A stretch of 64,000 bases of DNA from Planctobacterium marinum (GTDB taxonomy: Bacteria; Pseudomonadota; Gammaproteobacteria; Enterobacterales; Alteromonadaceae). Shown here piece after piece: positions 34,004 through 42,134 of the stretch. The translations under genes were made by a program, and so were the position numbers. The stretch's first letter is position 1. Each line of letters opens with the position of its first letter. The DNA lies in assembly GCF_020687805.1 (NCBI RefSeq), contig NZ_JAJEWQ010000008.1:94477-158476 (forward strand). The letters are read 5' to 3'. The notes below the pieces were generated by a model that saw only the letters and a list, made by a program, of their open reading frames with translations, was not told where the DNA came from and did not search any database.

Positions 34004-34050
34004 GCCGTTGAAAACGGTTGGTACATTCTGGATAACTGTTTTCAGCGAAT
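34004..34050 (+). repeat. Imperfect 47-bp direct repeat, right copy
   Basis: This copy starts GCCGTTGAAAACGGTTGG and ends GTTTTCAGCGAAT. It is the right-hand partner of the 33303-33349 repeat, same orientation, 701 bases apart, flanking the parDE genes. Confidence 0.65.
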
Positions 34051-34156
34051 TGTTGGGGTGGGGCAAAAGAGATTACGTAGGCCCCCAGACTAACTTGAAA
34101 AATTTAACATGGATGTCCCGATAAAAGCTCACCGATAAAAGCTCATGCAAAAAGCA

Positions 34157-35395
34157 TTAGTTTTTACCAAATCTTCTTCTAACGAAATACACTACGATTA
34201 ACGCAATCCAGATACCCAGTCCGATAATAAAAGGCATCTGGGCACTGGCGATGGCTCTGTCAGTCATAATGAAGTCCGGCTTGCCGGTTTGCCATAAAGT
34301 CCACTCATATCCCAGTTCTGATGCTAAAACGCTATGGCCGGTTACCAGGGCGATAAAGGCATCACCGGTAACCGGATTAATGCGTAAGCTGCTATTAATG
34401 GCGGGATCATTACTGCCATCGTGACCATAAACATATCCACCTTCTCCCACCGGCACATAATGCATGGCGCCTGGTCCCCAGATAGATTCGCCAAACACAA
34501 ATCCCATAGGCTGTTGTAAGGCACTGGTTAGTTGCTCGTTCGATTGCAGTTGTTTCACCATGGCAGCAAGATCGTAAACTGAAGCATTGAGCGCGGTAGC
34601 TGCAGAAGAGGCGTATTTAAATACCTCAACAGGCTGACCATGGTTATCGTATGAGCCTGAATTGTTGTCTTGCTCTGCAAGGTAACCATAACCGCTGTTG
34701 TTCATACCGGCCGGGAGAAGGATATTGGCCGACACCCATTGTTCAAAAGGTTGTCCGGTTATGTCTTCAACCAATAATTCTAAGATCAGATAGCCTCCCC
34801 CAGAATAAGCGAACGTATCGCCGGGGGGCATACCTACCTGGATCACTTTTTTGCCATTTGAGGCTCTGGGATTGTTCAGGCTTGCAACAACATCGGGTAG
34901 GGCCTCATCTGCACGGTAGTCACCAAAGCCAAGACCGTCGGTTAATCCGCCAGTATGGCTGAGTAGCATGGCGATGGTGACCTTGTCATTGTTAAATTCA
35001 CTTGCAGGCAACTGCCAGCTTTTCAGGTGTTGATGTACCGGATCTGACAGGGAAAAAGCCCCTTGTGTCGCCAGTTTGTGTACCGCCAATGCTGCAAAGA
35101 ATTTGCTCATGGACGCCACCGGAAAAACGGTATCGCCGTTAATTTCTGAACCGTCGGTTTGATGTGCCTGCGCTGTCTGAAAATACTGAAAGTCAATTTT
35201 CCCGTTTTTAAGCAACAGTACTGCGCCATTGCCTTTTAGCTGATTTTTCAGGGTGTTGCTGACATATGTCTGAAATTCAGGTTGATTGTGCGCAACTGGT
35301 TGCAGCCAGGCACCATCAAAGGCGGCCAGGAATACCCAGGCTCCCCACAACAATGGTGGCAGCAGGATCGCAATAATTTTTGTGAAAATCTTCAT
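34157..35395 (-). CDS. Serine hydrolase, beta-lactamase class C fold
   Basis: A 412-residue exported protein with an N-terminal signal or anchor (IIAILLPPLLWGAWVFLAAF) and a C-terminal membrane helix (PFIIGLGIWIALIVVYFVRRRFG). Active-site motifs: SxxK as SMSK after FPVA (about 96), YSG in FAYSGGGYL, and HDG in YVYGHDGSN. The substrate is unknown; likely acts at the periplasmic face of the inner membrane. Divergent from the LytS/LytTR pair at 35567, mirroring the arrangement at 13801-16947. Confidence 0.87.
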   Translation of the reverse strand: MKIFTKIIAILLPPLLWGAWVFLAAFDGAWLQPVAHNQPEFQTYVSNTLKNQLKGNGAVLLLKNGKIDFQYFQTAQAHQTDGSEINGDTVFPVASMSKFFAALAVHKLATQGAFSLSDPVHQHLKSWQLPASEFNNDKVTIAMLLSHTGGLTDGLGFGDYRADEALPDVVASLNNPRASNGKKVIQVGMPPGDTFAYSGGGYLILELLVEDITGQPFEQWVSANILLPAGMNNSGYGYLAEQDNNSGSYDNHGQPVEVFKYASSAATALNASVYDLAAMVKQLQSNEQLTSALQQPMGFVFGESIWGPGAMHYVPVGEGGYVYGHDGSNDPAINSSLRINPVTGDAFIALVTGHSVLASELGYEWTLWQTGKPDFIMTDRAIASAQMPFIIGLGIWIALIVVYFVRRRFGKN

Positions 35396-35566
35396 TGTTT
35401 AATGACCTCGTCTGAGAAAAAACCGTTTCATTCAGGCAAATTAGCCGAATCCGTGGATGATCCGGAGGGTTAATTCATGAACTGCTCACAGAGTGCACGA
35501 ACTGCTCTGTAAAGTAGGCCGCAAATTGCTATTATCTGGCTATCAGGAATTTTCAGGAAATCTTCA

Positions 35567-37288
35567 GTGAGCCGACGGGCCGGGATAATAGGGTGTTTGC
35601 TATGGTGCTTTGTCAGCACTATGGCCTTTGCTGAAAATATAATCGCACCCAGCGAAATTCAGTATTTGCCAGCCAGCAAGTTGATTGACGGGCAAGCCCC
35701 TTCTACAGGCTGGACAACAGTGGAATTTGGCCAACGAATTCCCATTAGTGAACCCCGGTACCTGCTGCGCCTTAAATATCAGATTGATATGCCTTTTGAG
35801 CAACCCGCAGGGCTGTTTGTTAGTTTGTTGGGCGCGTATGAAGTGAGTTGGGATGGCGCTATCGTGGGGCAAAATGGTCAGCCTGCGCTTGATAACCGGG
35901 CCGAAATACCGGGGCACATCGATTATTTGCTGTTTCTGCCTCCCGAGTATGTCAGCGTGGGAGAGCATCGGATAGAACTTCGGGTTTCTTCTGCAAGATT
36001 ATCGAGTCCGGATGAAGGGTCCTTTCTGTGGTCATTTCTCGGTGATTATGATTTTTTACTGACGATTGGTGTGAAACGCGCTATTACACCGCTGGTGATG
36101 TCAGGCGCTACTTTACTGATAGCTGTGTATTTATTTTATTCTTTCTTTTTCAACAAGGCGGCTCCGATTTATCTGCTTTACAGCGGGCTATTTTCCCTCA
36201 GTTTGTTCGCATTAATGCTGGTGGAATCCTGGCGCGGTTTGGTGGGCTATCTGTACCACTGGCATGAGTATCGATTGTGGTTGGTGAACGGCTTGAGTTT
36301 TATCGCTGCTCTGAGTCTGCTGCTTTACACTCAGCACTTTTTAAACTTGTCGGCGACTTACAGACACCGAATAACGGCCTTGTTTGCTGTGGTCAGCGGT
36401 CTGGTATTGCTGCTAAGTAACAGTTTTGATGTGCAAAGTCTGGTGTTGATCCTCACAGGCTCAGTGTTGTCTGTTGTTACTGCGGCTATCGCGGTTTACC
36501 GGCGAAAACCCTATGCCAGATTGCTGTTGGTGTGTCTGGGGCTTTTTTTACTACCGGTATCTTTGGGGTTGCTGGATTTTACTGATCGTTATTTTTTTGT
36601 CTCTTCCTTTGTGTTGCTTTTGTTTATTCTGGTGATCCAGGCACAGCAACTTAAACAGCACCAGCACAGATTGGCAGAGAGTCAGCTATCGCAGGCGCGG
36701 TTAGAGCTGGAGCTGGTAAAGCGCAATATTCAGCCGCATTTTATTCTGAACACCCTGACCGCTATTGAAGAATGGATAGAGCAATCCCCCAAAACAGCTA
36801 CTGAGTTTATTCAGGCGCTGGCCAATGAATTCCGAATGATCTCAAAGGTGTCGGCACAACCACTGATAACGGTTCATGAAGAGATTAGCATTTGTGAAAA
36901 TCATATGCGCATTATGGGATTCCGAAATGATAGTCGGTTTAGTTTGGACGCTGAGCTGGTGGACGGACGTGTTCTGATCCCACCTGGGGTATTGTTAACC
37001 ATGGTAGAAAATGCCATTTCTCACAATCCGTCCGGCAGAGAGGAGGTGATGTTTTCACTGCGTCAGAGCATACAGGACAATCGGGTAGCATTGATTTTTC
37101 AGTCACCACTTAACCGTCACTGCCATGAATCTGCAGCGACGGCGATGCGAACCGGCACCGGCACCAAATACATTCATGCCCGGATGCGGGAAGCATTTGC
37201 AGATGATTGGCATTATGCGGTGTCGGAATCAGGCGGCCTCTGTCTCACCAGGTTGTGCTATCCGCTGAGTTGCGAAAAAGGGGAATAG
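35567..37288 (+). CDS. 7TM sensor histidine kinase, LytS/HisKA_5 type
   Basis: A 573-residue protein from a GTG start with AGGA ahead. Signal peptide (IIGCLLWCFVSTMAFA), a periplasmic domain of about 150 residues, seven membrane helices (about 185-360, 7TMR-DISM-like), a short coiled coil rich in Gln (QAQQLKQHQHRLAESQLSQ), then the kinase with NIQPHFILNTLTAIEEW (His about 389) and N-box MVENAISHNPSG. The partner regulator starts 3 bases later. Confidence 0.87.
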   Translation: MSRRAGIIGCLLWCFVSTMAFAENIIAPSEIQYLPASKLIDGQAPSTGWTTVEFGQRIPISEPRYLLRLKYQIDMPFEQPAGLFVSLLGAYEVSWDGAIVGQNGQPALDNRAEIPGHIDYLLFLPPEYVSVGEHRIELRVSSARLSSPDEGSFLWSFLGDYDFLLTIGVKRAITPLVMSGATLLIAVYLFYSFFFNKAAPIYLLYSGLFSLSLFALMLVESWRGLVGYLYHWHEYRLWLVNGLSFIAALSLLLYTQHFLNLSATYRHRITALFAVVSGLVLLLSNSFDVQSLVLILTGSVLSVVTAAIAVYRRKPYARLLLVCLGLFLLPVSLGLLDFTDRYFFVSSFVLLLFILVIQAQQLKQHQHRLAESQLSQARLELELVKRNIQPHFILNTLTAIEEWIEQSPKTATEFIQALANEFRMISKVSAQPLITVHEEISICENHMRIMGFRNDSRFSLDAELVDGRVLIPPGVLLTMVENAISHNPSGREEVMFSLRQSIQDNRVALIFQSPLNRHCHESAATAMRTGTGTKYIHARMREAFADDWHYAVSESGGLCLTRLCYPLSCEKGE

Positions 37289-37291
37289 GTC

Positions 37292-37996
37292 TTGTTAAAA
37301 TTAGTGATAGTGGAAGACGAGTTTATGGTGGCGAAACGACTGGAGCGTTTTGTCAGGCAATCGCTGGAAGGTACAAGCTATCAGATAAACTGTTTTAACA
37401 CATTGGATGACGCTGCAGATTACCTGGCGCAAAACAGTATTGATGGCTTGTTGCTGGATCTCAACCTCAACGGTCTGGATGGCTTTGATCTACTCAAACA
37501 ACAGCTCAGCAAGAGCTTTCAGACTATTGTGGTTTCTGCCAACTCAGATCGCGCGCTGGAGGCATTTGAATATGGGGTATTGGATTTTGTGGCCAAGCCT
37601 TTTGTACAGGAGCGGGTTGAAGCCGCCATCCAACGCCTGTTAAATCGCCAGCATCAAAGTCATTGTAAATACCTGACTTACCAGCAACGCAATGAACTCA
37701 AAATGATAGCCGTTGAGGATATTGCCTTTGTGAAGGCAGCAGGCCACTACAGTGAAATCTGCACCAGAGAAGGACATGAAGTATTGCATGAAAAGAACCT
37801 GGAAGGACTGATGCAGATACTGCCCGTAAATTTTATGCGCATTCATCGCTCCTATGTTGTCAACCTCAACGACATCGCCTCATTAAAGGCCGATAGTGGC
37901 TCTAAATATACACTGCATTTAAAAAACGGCAGCAGCCTGCCCGTGGGTCGAACACGGGTGAATACCCTCAGAGACGCCATAACGGGTGAGAGGTGA
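37292..37996 (+). CDS. LytTR-family response regulator
   Basis: A 234-residue protein from a TTG start (MLKLVIVEDEF), 3 bases past the kinase stop. Receiver: acidic EDE, phospho-acceptor in LLLDLNLNGLDG, Lys in FVAKPFVQE. LytTR DNA-binding domain about 130-232 with YSEICTREGHEVLHEKNLEGL and MRIHRSYVVNLNDI. Together with the kinase it forms a complete two-component system beside the divergent serine hydrolase gene, a likely target. Confidence 0.9.
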   Translation: MLKLVIVEDEFMVAKRLERFVRQSLEGTSYQINCFNTLDDAADYLAQNSIDGLLLDLNLNGLDGFDLLKQQLSKSFQTIVVSANSDRALEAFEYGVLDFVAKPFVQERVEAAIQRLLNRQHQSHCKYLTYQQRNELKMIAVEDIAFVKAAGHYSEICTREGHEVLHEKNLEGLMQILPVNFMRIHRSYVVNLNDIASLKADSGSKYTLHLKNGSSLPVGRTRVNTLRDAITGER

Positions 37997-38019
37997 CAGA
38001 CCAGGCAGTCAGCGTTGTT

Positions 38020-38040
38020 AAAACCATTTGGTTTTTATTT
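38020..38040. terminator. Possible bidirectional terminator
   Basis: AAAACC, loop ATTT, GGTTTT followed by TATTT lies between the convergent LytTR regulator gene and the DksA-like gene. The stem is short and AT-rich, so it is weak. Confidence 0.45.
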
Positions 38041-38470
38041 AGCTGCGATACATATGTTCTTTCATCTCCTGGAACAATTTAACATCGGCGCAATATTCAG
38101 CCGTGGGGCGCACTAACAGGCGGGGAATGCCAATGGGCTCGCCGGTTTCCATACAGTATCCATAACTGCCGGTTCGAATTCGCTCCAGGGCTTGCTGAAT
38201 TTTAGGCAAGAGTTTTTGTTCGCGATCCACAATACGCATGGTCAGGGCGCATTGTTCTTCCCAGGAGGCGCGGTCGCTTTCGTCACTCAAATCAGGGGGA
38301 CTCAGCATTTCGTCTTTGGCCTCCTGAATTCGGGCGCGGGTGGAATCGTGCAACGCAATCAGTCGCTGCCTGAAAAACTCCAACTGCTGAGCATTCATAT
38401 ACTCTGATTCAGGGGCTTCAACCAGTTTTTGTTCAACCGCTGATAGCGTCTTAGGTTTGCGATTTGGCAT
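38039..38470 (-). CDS. dksA2: DksA-family regulator lacking two zinc-finger cysteines (DksA2-like)
   Basis: A 143-residue protein from the ATG at 38470 (or 147 from 38482). The coiled-coil tip motif DESDRA keeps the Asp-x-x-Asp-x-Ala of DksA, which reaches the RNA polymerase active site. The zinc-finger region reads YGYCMETGEPIGIPRL and EYCADVKLFQ, so only one Cys of each CxxC pair remains. This matches the zinc-independent DksA2 type known from Pseudomonas aeruginosa, which replaces DksA when zinc is scarce. It follows folE2 by 40 bases and is likely under the same Zur control. Confidence 0.85.
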   Translation of the reverse strand: MPNRKPKTLSAVEQKLVEAPESEYMNAQQLEFFRQRLIALHDSTRARIQEAKDEMLSPPDLSDESDRASWEEQCALTMRIVDREQKLLPKIQQALERIRTGSYGYCMETGEPIGIPRLLVRPTAEYCADVKLFQEMKEHMYRS

Positions 38471-38510
38471 AGTTATTCTCATTTCAGAATGGGGGCAAAA
38501 AAGAACAGGC

Positions 38511-39422
38511 TCAGGCTTTCTGATGTATCACCACAGCGTTGTGGGCGTGTAGACTTTCCTGGTGCTCCACTTTAAACCAGTAATCGGCCAGGTTTTCTTG
38601 TGCTTCCAGAAAGCGTTTCATCCGGCGACCGGCATCTTCACAGAACATTAAATTAGCGCCATTGAGCCTGGCAAACTCTTGTTCATCTTCCCGTTTTACG
38701 GCTGTTTGTACCGGTGTGCCAATTGCCTGTTCCACAGACTGAATGAATTCATCCAGTTTTAACCAGTGCCCCGGGGCAAGTTGCAACTTCAGATACGCAT
38801 AGGAGCGTTGATTGTGTGGGGTAGCCATTGTGGCACCCGCGCTGGCTATCCAGTTGACCGCTTCATTTCTACTGAGCATTTCGTCGCCAAACTGGCGAGC
38901 AAAGGCTTCGCTATTGAGTTGGTTGGCCAGCGATGCAGAGCAAGGACAGGTACTGGAGTAAGGAACCGTTATATTCAGCTCGGTTTCGCTGACCGAAGCG
39001 TTAATTTGTTGGGTAATTTCTATCGGATAAAGTTGATAACCGTAGTTTTCACTAAGTAATGCTTTTTTTCTCAAAGGTATCTCAAATACCAATCTGACTT
39101 TCGCAGACTGGCTGATCCCGATGTGAGATTGCAACATGGCGTCTAACAGGGTGTTTAAACTTTCCAAAGTAACAGCTGCATTCGCTAAGATTTCCTGTAA
39201 TTTGAGATACAGTCTGGACATATGAATGCCTTTAGATGCTGTATCCAGGCTGACAAATAAGTCGGCTGAAGCGTTCACAGAAACAAGGGTTTCGTCGCTG
39301 AGTTGCAACTGTATGGGTAAACCAATTTTCTCCATGCCGACCCATTGTAGTGGTGAGTTGGTCTGAGCGTTTTGCGGAGCCTGGTTGGTGATATCGGGAA
39401 GCGGGTTTGAATCTTTGTGCAT
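38511..39422 (-). CDS. folE2: Zinc-independent GTP cyclohydrolase FolE2 (type IB)
   Basis: A 303-residue protein from the ATG at 39422, with AAGGTCC ahead; a start at 39491 would run into the Zur box and adds basic, non-conserved residues. Features: MHKDSNPLPDITNQ, catalytic Cys region YSSTCPCSASLA and SAGATMATPHNQRSYAYLKLQ. FolE2 makes dihydroneopterin triphosphate, the first folate precursor, and replaces zinc-dependent FolE under zinc limitation. It is co-directional with dksA2 and divergent from the dihydroorotase gene across a Zur box. Confidence 0.9.
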   Translation of the reverse strand: MHKDSNPLPDITNQAPQNAQTNSPLQWVGMEKIGLPIQLQLSDETLVSVNASADLFVSLDTASKGIHMSRLYLKLQEILANAAVTLESLNTLLDAMLQSHIGISQSAKVRLVFEIPLRKKALLSENYGYQLYPIEITQQINASVSETELNITVPYSSTCPCSASLANQLNSEAFARQFGDEMLSRNEAVNWIASAGATMATPHNQRSYAYLKLQLAPGHWLKLDEFIQSVEQAIGTPVQTAVKREDEQEFARLNGANLMFCEDAGRRMKRFLEAQENLADYWFKVEHQESLHAHNAVVIHQKA

Positions 39423-39491
39423 GTTGGACCTTAATCTTCCAGGTTGTTTTCTTGCCTGAATTGACGTTTTGCGTATCAAGAAATTAATCAA

Positions 39492-39513
39492 AATGTTATG
39501 TTATCACATAATG
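39492..39513. promoter_or_regulatory. Zur box between folE2 and pyrC-like gene
   Basis: AATGTTATGTTATCACATAA contains ATGTTATGTTATCACAT, which has dyad symmetry at 12 of 17 positions and closely follows the gammaproteobacterial Zur operator ATGTTATAATATCACA as I remember it from znu promoters. It lies 70-90 bases before folE2 and 26-47 bases before the divergent dihydroorotase gene, so one site could repress both. Confidence 0.8.
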
Positions 39514-39538
39514 CTAAAATAAAGGTAAATTAATCACC

Positions 39539-40846
39539 ATGAAAACCCTCATTAAAAATGCCTATAGCCTGTCTCGTTTACTGGGAGGAAACAGCGATGT
39601 TGAGGTTGTTGTTAATGTTGTCGTGGAAGGCGATAAAATTGTGTCTATTACAGAGCACATACCCGCAGGCCAGTTCGATCCTGTTATTGATGCTTCTGGG
39701 CTGTTTTTGTCGCCCGGTTTGGTGGACCCTCAGGTGCATTTCAGAGAGCCGGGTATGGAATATAAGGAAGACATTGAATCTGGCAGTAAGGCGGCAGTAC
39801 AGGGAGGATTTACCCAGGTGATTTCTATGCCGAATACTTCGCCAACAGCGGATAACCCGGATGTGATTGCGCTAATGGTCAACCGTTCCAAAACGGTGAA
39901 TATCTGTAAGGTTCACCCGACGGGTTCCTTGTCAAAAGGCCTGGCAGGCAAGCAAATGACGGATTTTGCGGCCCTGAAAGAAGCCGGGGCCGTAGCCATC
40001 ACGGATGACGGCAAAGGGGTTCAGGATGAAGCCTTGTTTAAGGAGGCTTTAGCCAAAGCGGCTGAGTTAAACCTACCTGTGTTGGATCATTCCGAAGATG
40101 AATCTCTGTCTAATGGCGGCTGTATCCATGCTGGGGAAATTGCCGCTAAATACAAGGTTAAGGGAATCGATCCAGCGTCGGAATCAGTGCACGTAGAGCG
40201 CGGCTGTTTGTTGAGTGAACAAACTGGCGCTCACTATCACGTTTTGCACGTTTCTACTAAGGCCTCAATTGATGCGGTAAGAGCGGCAAAACAAAAGGGC
40301 ATTCGGGTAACGGTGGAGGTATCTCCTCACCATTTATTGTTGTGTGACGAGGACATTCCGCTAAGGGCTGATAATACCTTAAACGCCAACTGGAAAATGA
40401 ACCCGCCATTGCGTTCCCGTTCAGATATGAAGGCGTGTCAGCAAGCGTTACTGGATGGCACCATTGACGCTATTGCTACTGATCATGCTCCCCATTCTCC
40501 GGAGGAAAAAGCGCAACACATTGAGTCAGCCCCCTTTGGCATTATCGGACTGGAAACCGCATTTCCATTGATCTACAGCCATTTTGTCAAAACCGGTCGC
40601 TTGTCTTTAGCCGATGGTATTGATTTGATGAGCATGAAAGCCGGGGCCTTGTTTAATATTCAGTGTGGACGTTTGGTGGAAGGATCTTTGGCGGATCTGT
40701 GCTTATTTGATCTGGGAAATCAATTTGTGGTTACAGAAGACTTTTTTGCCTCCAAATCCAGGAACTCGCCGTTCATCGGTGAAGCATTGTATGGGCAAAC
40801 TATATTGACCATGATGAATGGCAATATTGTTTATCAGGCTGATTGA
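39539..40846 (+). CDS. Dihydroorotase paralogue with altered metal site (PyrQ-like)
   Basis: A 435-residue amidohydrolase of class I dihydroorotase type with AAAGG ahead of the ATG. Motifs: DPQVHFREPG, MPNTSPTADN, LDHSEDES, HVLHVSTKAS and IATDHAPHSPEEK. The first metal-site His of HxH is Gln (QVH), while later His and Asp ligands are present. A second dihydroorotase with this QVH motif is, to my knowledge, part of the Zur-controlled set in Pseudomonas. It would keep pyrimidine synthesis going when PyrC lacks zinc. Position at the Zur box supports this. Confidence 0.85.
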   Translation: MKTLIKNAYSLSRLLGGNSDVEVVVNVVVEGDKIVSITEHIPAGQFDPVIDASGLFLSPGLVDPQVHFREPGMEYKEDIESGSKAAVQGGFTQVISMPNTSPTADNPDVIALMVNRSKTVNICKVHPTGSLSKGLAGKQMTDFAALKEAGAVAITDDGKGVQDEALFKEALAKAAELNLPVLDHSEDESLSNGGCIHAGEIAAKYKVKGIDPASESVHVERGCLLSEQTGAHYHVLHVSTKASIDAVRAAKQKGIRVTVEVSPHHLLLCDEDIPLRADNTLNANWKMNPPLRSRSDMKACQQALLDGTIDAIATDHAPHSPEEKAQHIESAPFGIIGLETAFPLIYSHFVKTGRLSLADGIDLMSMKAGALFNIQCGRLVEGSLADLCLFDLGNQFVVTEDFFASKSRNSPFIGEALYGQTILTMMNGNIVYQAD

Positions 40847-40861
40847 AGTCAAAAATAGCAT

Positions 40862-40895
40862 GGGGTCAGGTTCGCTGAAACCCTTCCCTGACCCA
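40862..40895. repeat. REP-like inverted repeat between convergent genes
   Basis: GGGTCAGG (40863-40870) pairs with CCTGACCC (40887-40894) across a 16-base loop. The GGGTCAG/CTGACCC palindrome type is familiar from repeats moved by REP-associated tyrosine transposases; it may also terminate transcription. One such transposase gene lies at 62554. Confidence 0.4.
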
Positions 40896-40904
40896 GGCCA
40901 CAAC

Positions 40905-41852
40905 CTAACCCTCAAACTCCATATAGACATCGGCGCGTTGGTAGTGAGAATCTGCCGGGCTGGGTTTGTGCACAAAACCCATTTTTTCGTATAGTGCAAC
41001 AGCAGGGGTTAAACGTTTATTGGATTCTAAAAACAGCAACTTACCGCCGAAACTGCGAAACCGCTCGATGGCGAATTCCATTAGTTTTCGGCCCACTTTC
41101 AGACCCTGATACTTTTCTGTTACCGCCATTTTAGTCAGCTCTACCCGGCCATCGGGTGATACCATTAAGGCCACAGTGCCAATAATTTCGCCGCGATAGC
41201 GGGCGAAATAGATATTGCCACCGTCCGCCAGGATGTACTTTTGGGGGTTGGACAGCACTTCATTATCGTATTCCTCTACGTAGAAGTACTTTTCCAGCCA
41301 TTCAATATTGAGTCGTTTAAAGTCTTCGGCATATTCTGGCTGCCAGGTGATGATTTCCACTTCGTGAGCGGTTTTGAGCTTCTCTCTGGCTACAATGCGT
41401 TCCGATAAGGCCAGTTGCTGGCTTTGATGTTCCAGATTCAACACCGCTGGCAGAAGTTGATGTTCCGAGGCTTTGAGCATATCGTCCAGGCAATACTGCA
41501 TGTTTTCCCAGATGGGGATCAGTAGCTGCACCAACGCTTGTCCCGATTCGGTTAATGACAATAACCGTCGGCGCTCGTCGTCGGGATCAGGGCGGGTATC
41601 CACATAGCCTTGCTGGTTTAGCTTTTTACTCATTTGATTTACCGCCGGATGGGTGATCCCCAGCGCTTCGGCGATTTCCATGATGGCGGCATCACCATTT
41701 TGATACAACAGAAATATAACTGCCGTTACCCGGGAGCTGAGTTGGATGTTGTGTCTGTCATACACTTTATCCACCTCATCATACAGGCTGTCACTAAGGC
41801 GCTTTAAACGCGTGCCTAAAAACAGTTCACCCAGTTCTTCAATGGTTTTCAT
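40905..41852 (-). CDS. MarR regulator fused to GNAT acetyltransferase
   Basis: A 315-residue protein from the ATG at 41852. Residues about 1-145 form a MarR winged helix (GDAAIMEIAEALGITHPAVNQMSKKLNQQGYVDTRPDPDDERRR); about 155-315 form a GNAT domain with acetyl-CoA site ALMVSPDGRVELTKMAVTEKYQGLKVGRKLMEFA and LYEKMGFV. Such fusions couple transcription control to N-acetylation, with unknown substrate. A palindromic operator overlaps its promoter, suggesting autoregulation. Confidence 0.88.
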   Translation of the reverse strand: MKTIEELGELFLGTRLKRLSDSLYDEVDKVYDRHNIQLSSRVTAVIFLLYQNGDAAIMEIAEALGITHPAVNQMSKKLNQQGYVDTRPDPDDERRRLLSLTESGQALVQLLIPIWENMQYCLDDMLKASEHQLLPAVLNLEHQSQQLALSERIVAREKLKTAHEVEIITWQPEYAEDFKRLNIEWLEKYFYVEEYDNEVLSNPQKYILADGGNIYFARYRGEIIGTVALMVSPDGRVELTKMAVTEKYQGLKVGRKLMEFAIERFRSFGGKLLFLESNKRLTPAVALYEKMGFVHKPSPADSHYQRADVYMEFEG

Positions 41853-41874
41853 CGCATGCCTTGTCGTTTTAGGT

Positions 41875-41906
41875 AAGTTGTTACGTAAAATGATACGTAA
41901 CAACTT
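41875..41906. promoter_or_regulatory. Palindromic operator for the MarR-GNAT regulator
   Basis: AAGTTGTTACGT (41875-41886), spacer AAAATGAT, ACGTAACAACTT (41895-41906): a perfect 12-bp inverted repeat. A further TTACGTAA follows at 41905-41912. It starts 22 bases upstream of the regulator start codon, where a repressor would block transcription. Confidence 0.7.
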
Positions 41907-42134
41907 ACGTAAATGGCAAGATGTTTTTTAGTTAAATTTCTTTGCTGTTCCTATCCGCTGCGAAATGTCGTTAAAATACAATAACGTACCTGCAAATTTG
42001 GACAAAAAATCAGATAGTGAACAGGATATCGGGTGAACCTTGTCGCAACCGGATTGAGTTCAATTTCCTGATCGGCAAATTTGTTGTAGGCTATAGAAAT
42101 AAATCAGAATTAATTAAGCAACAAACGGCTGTCT

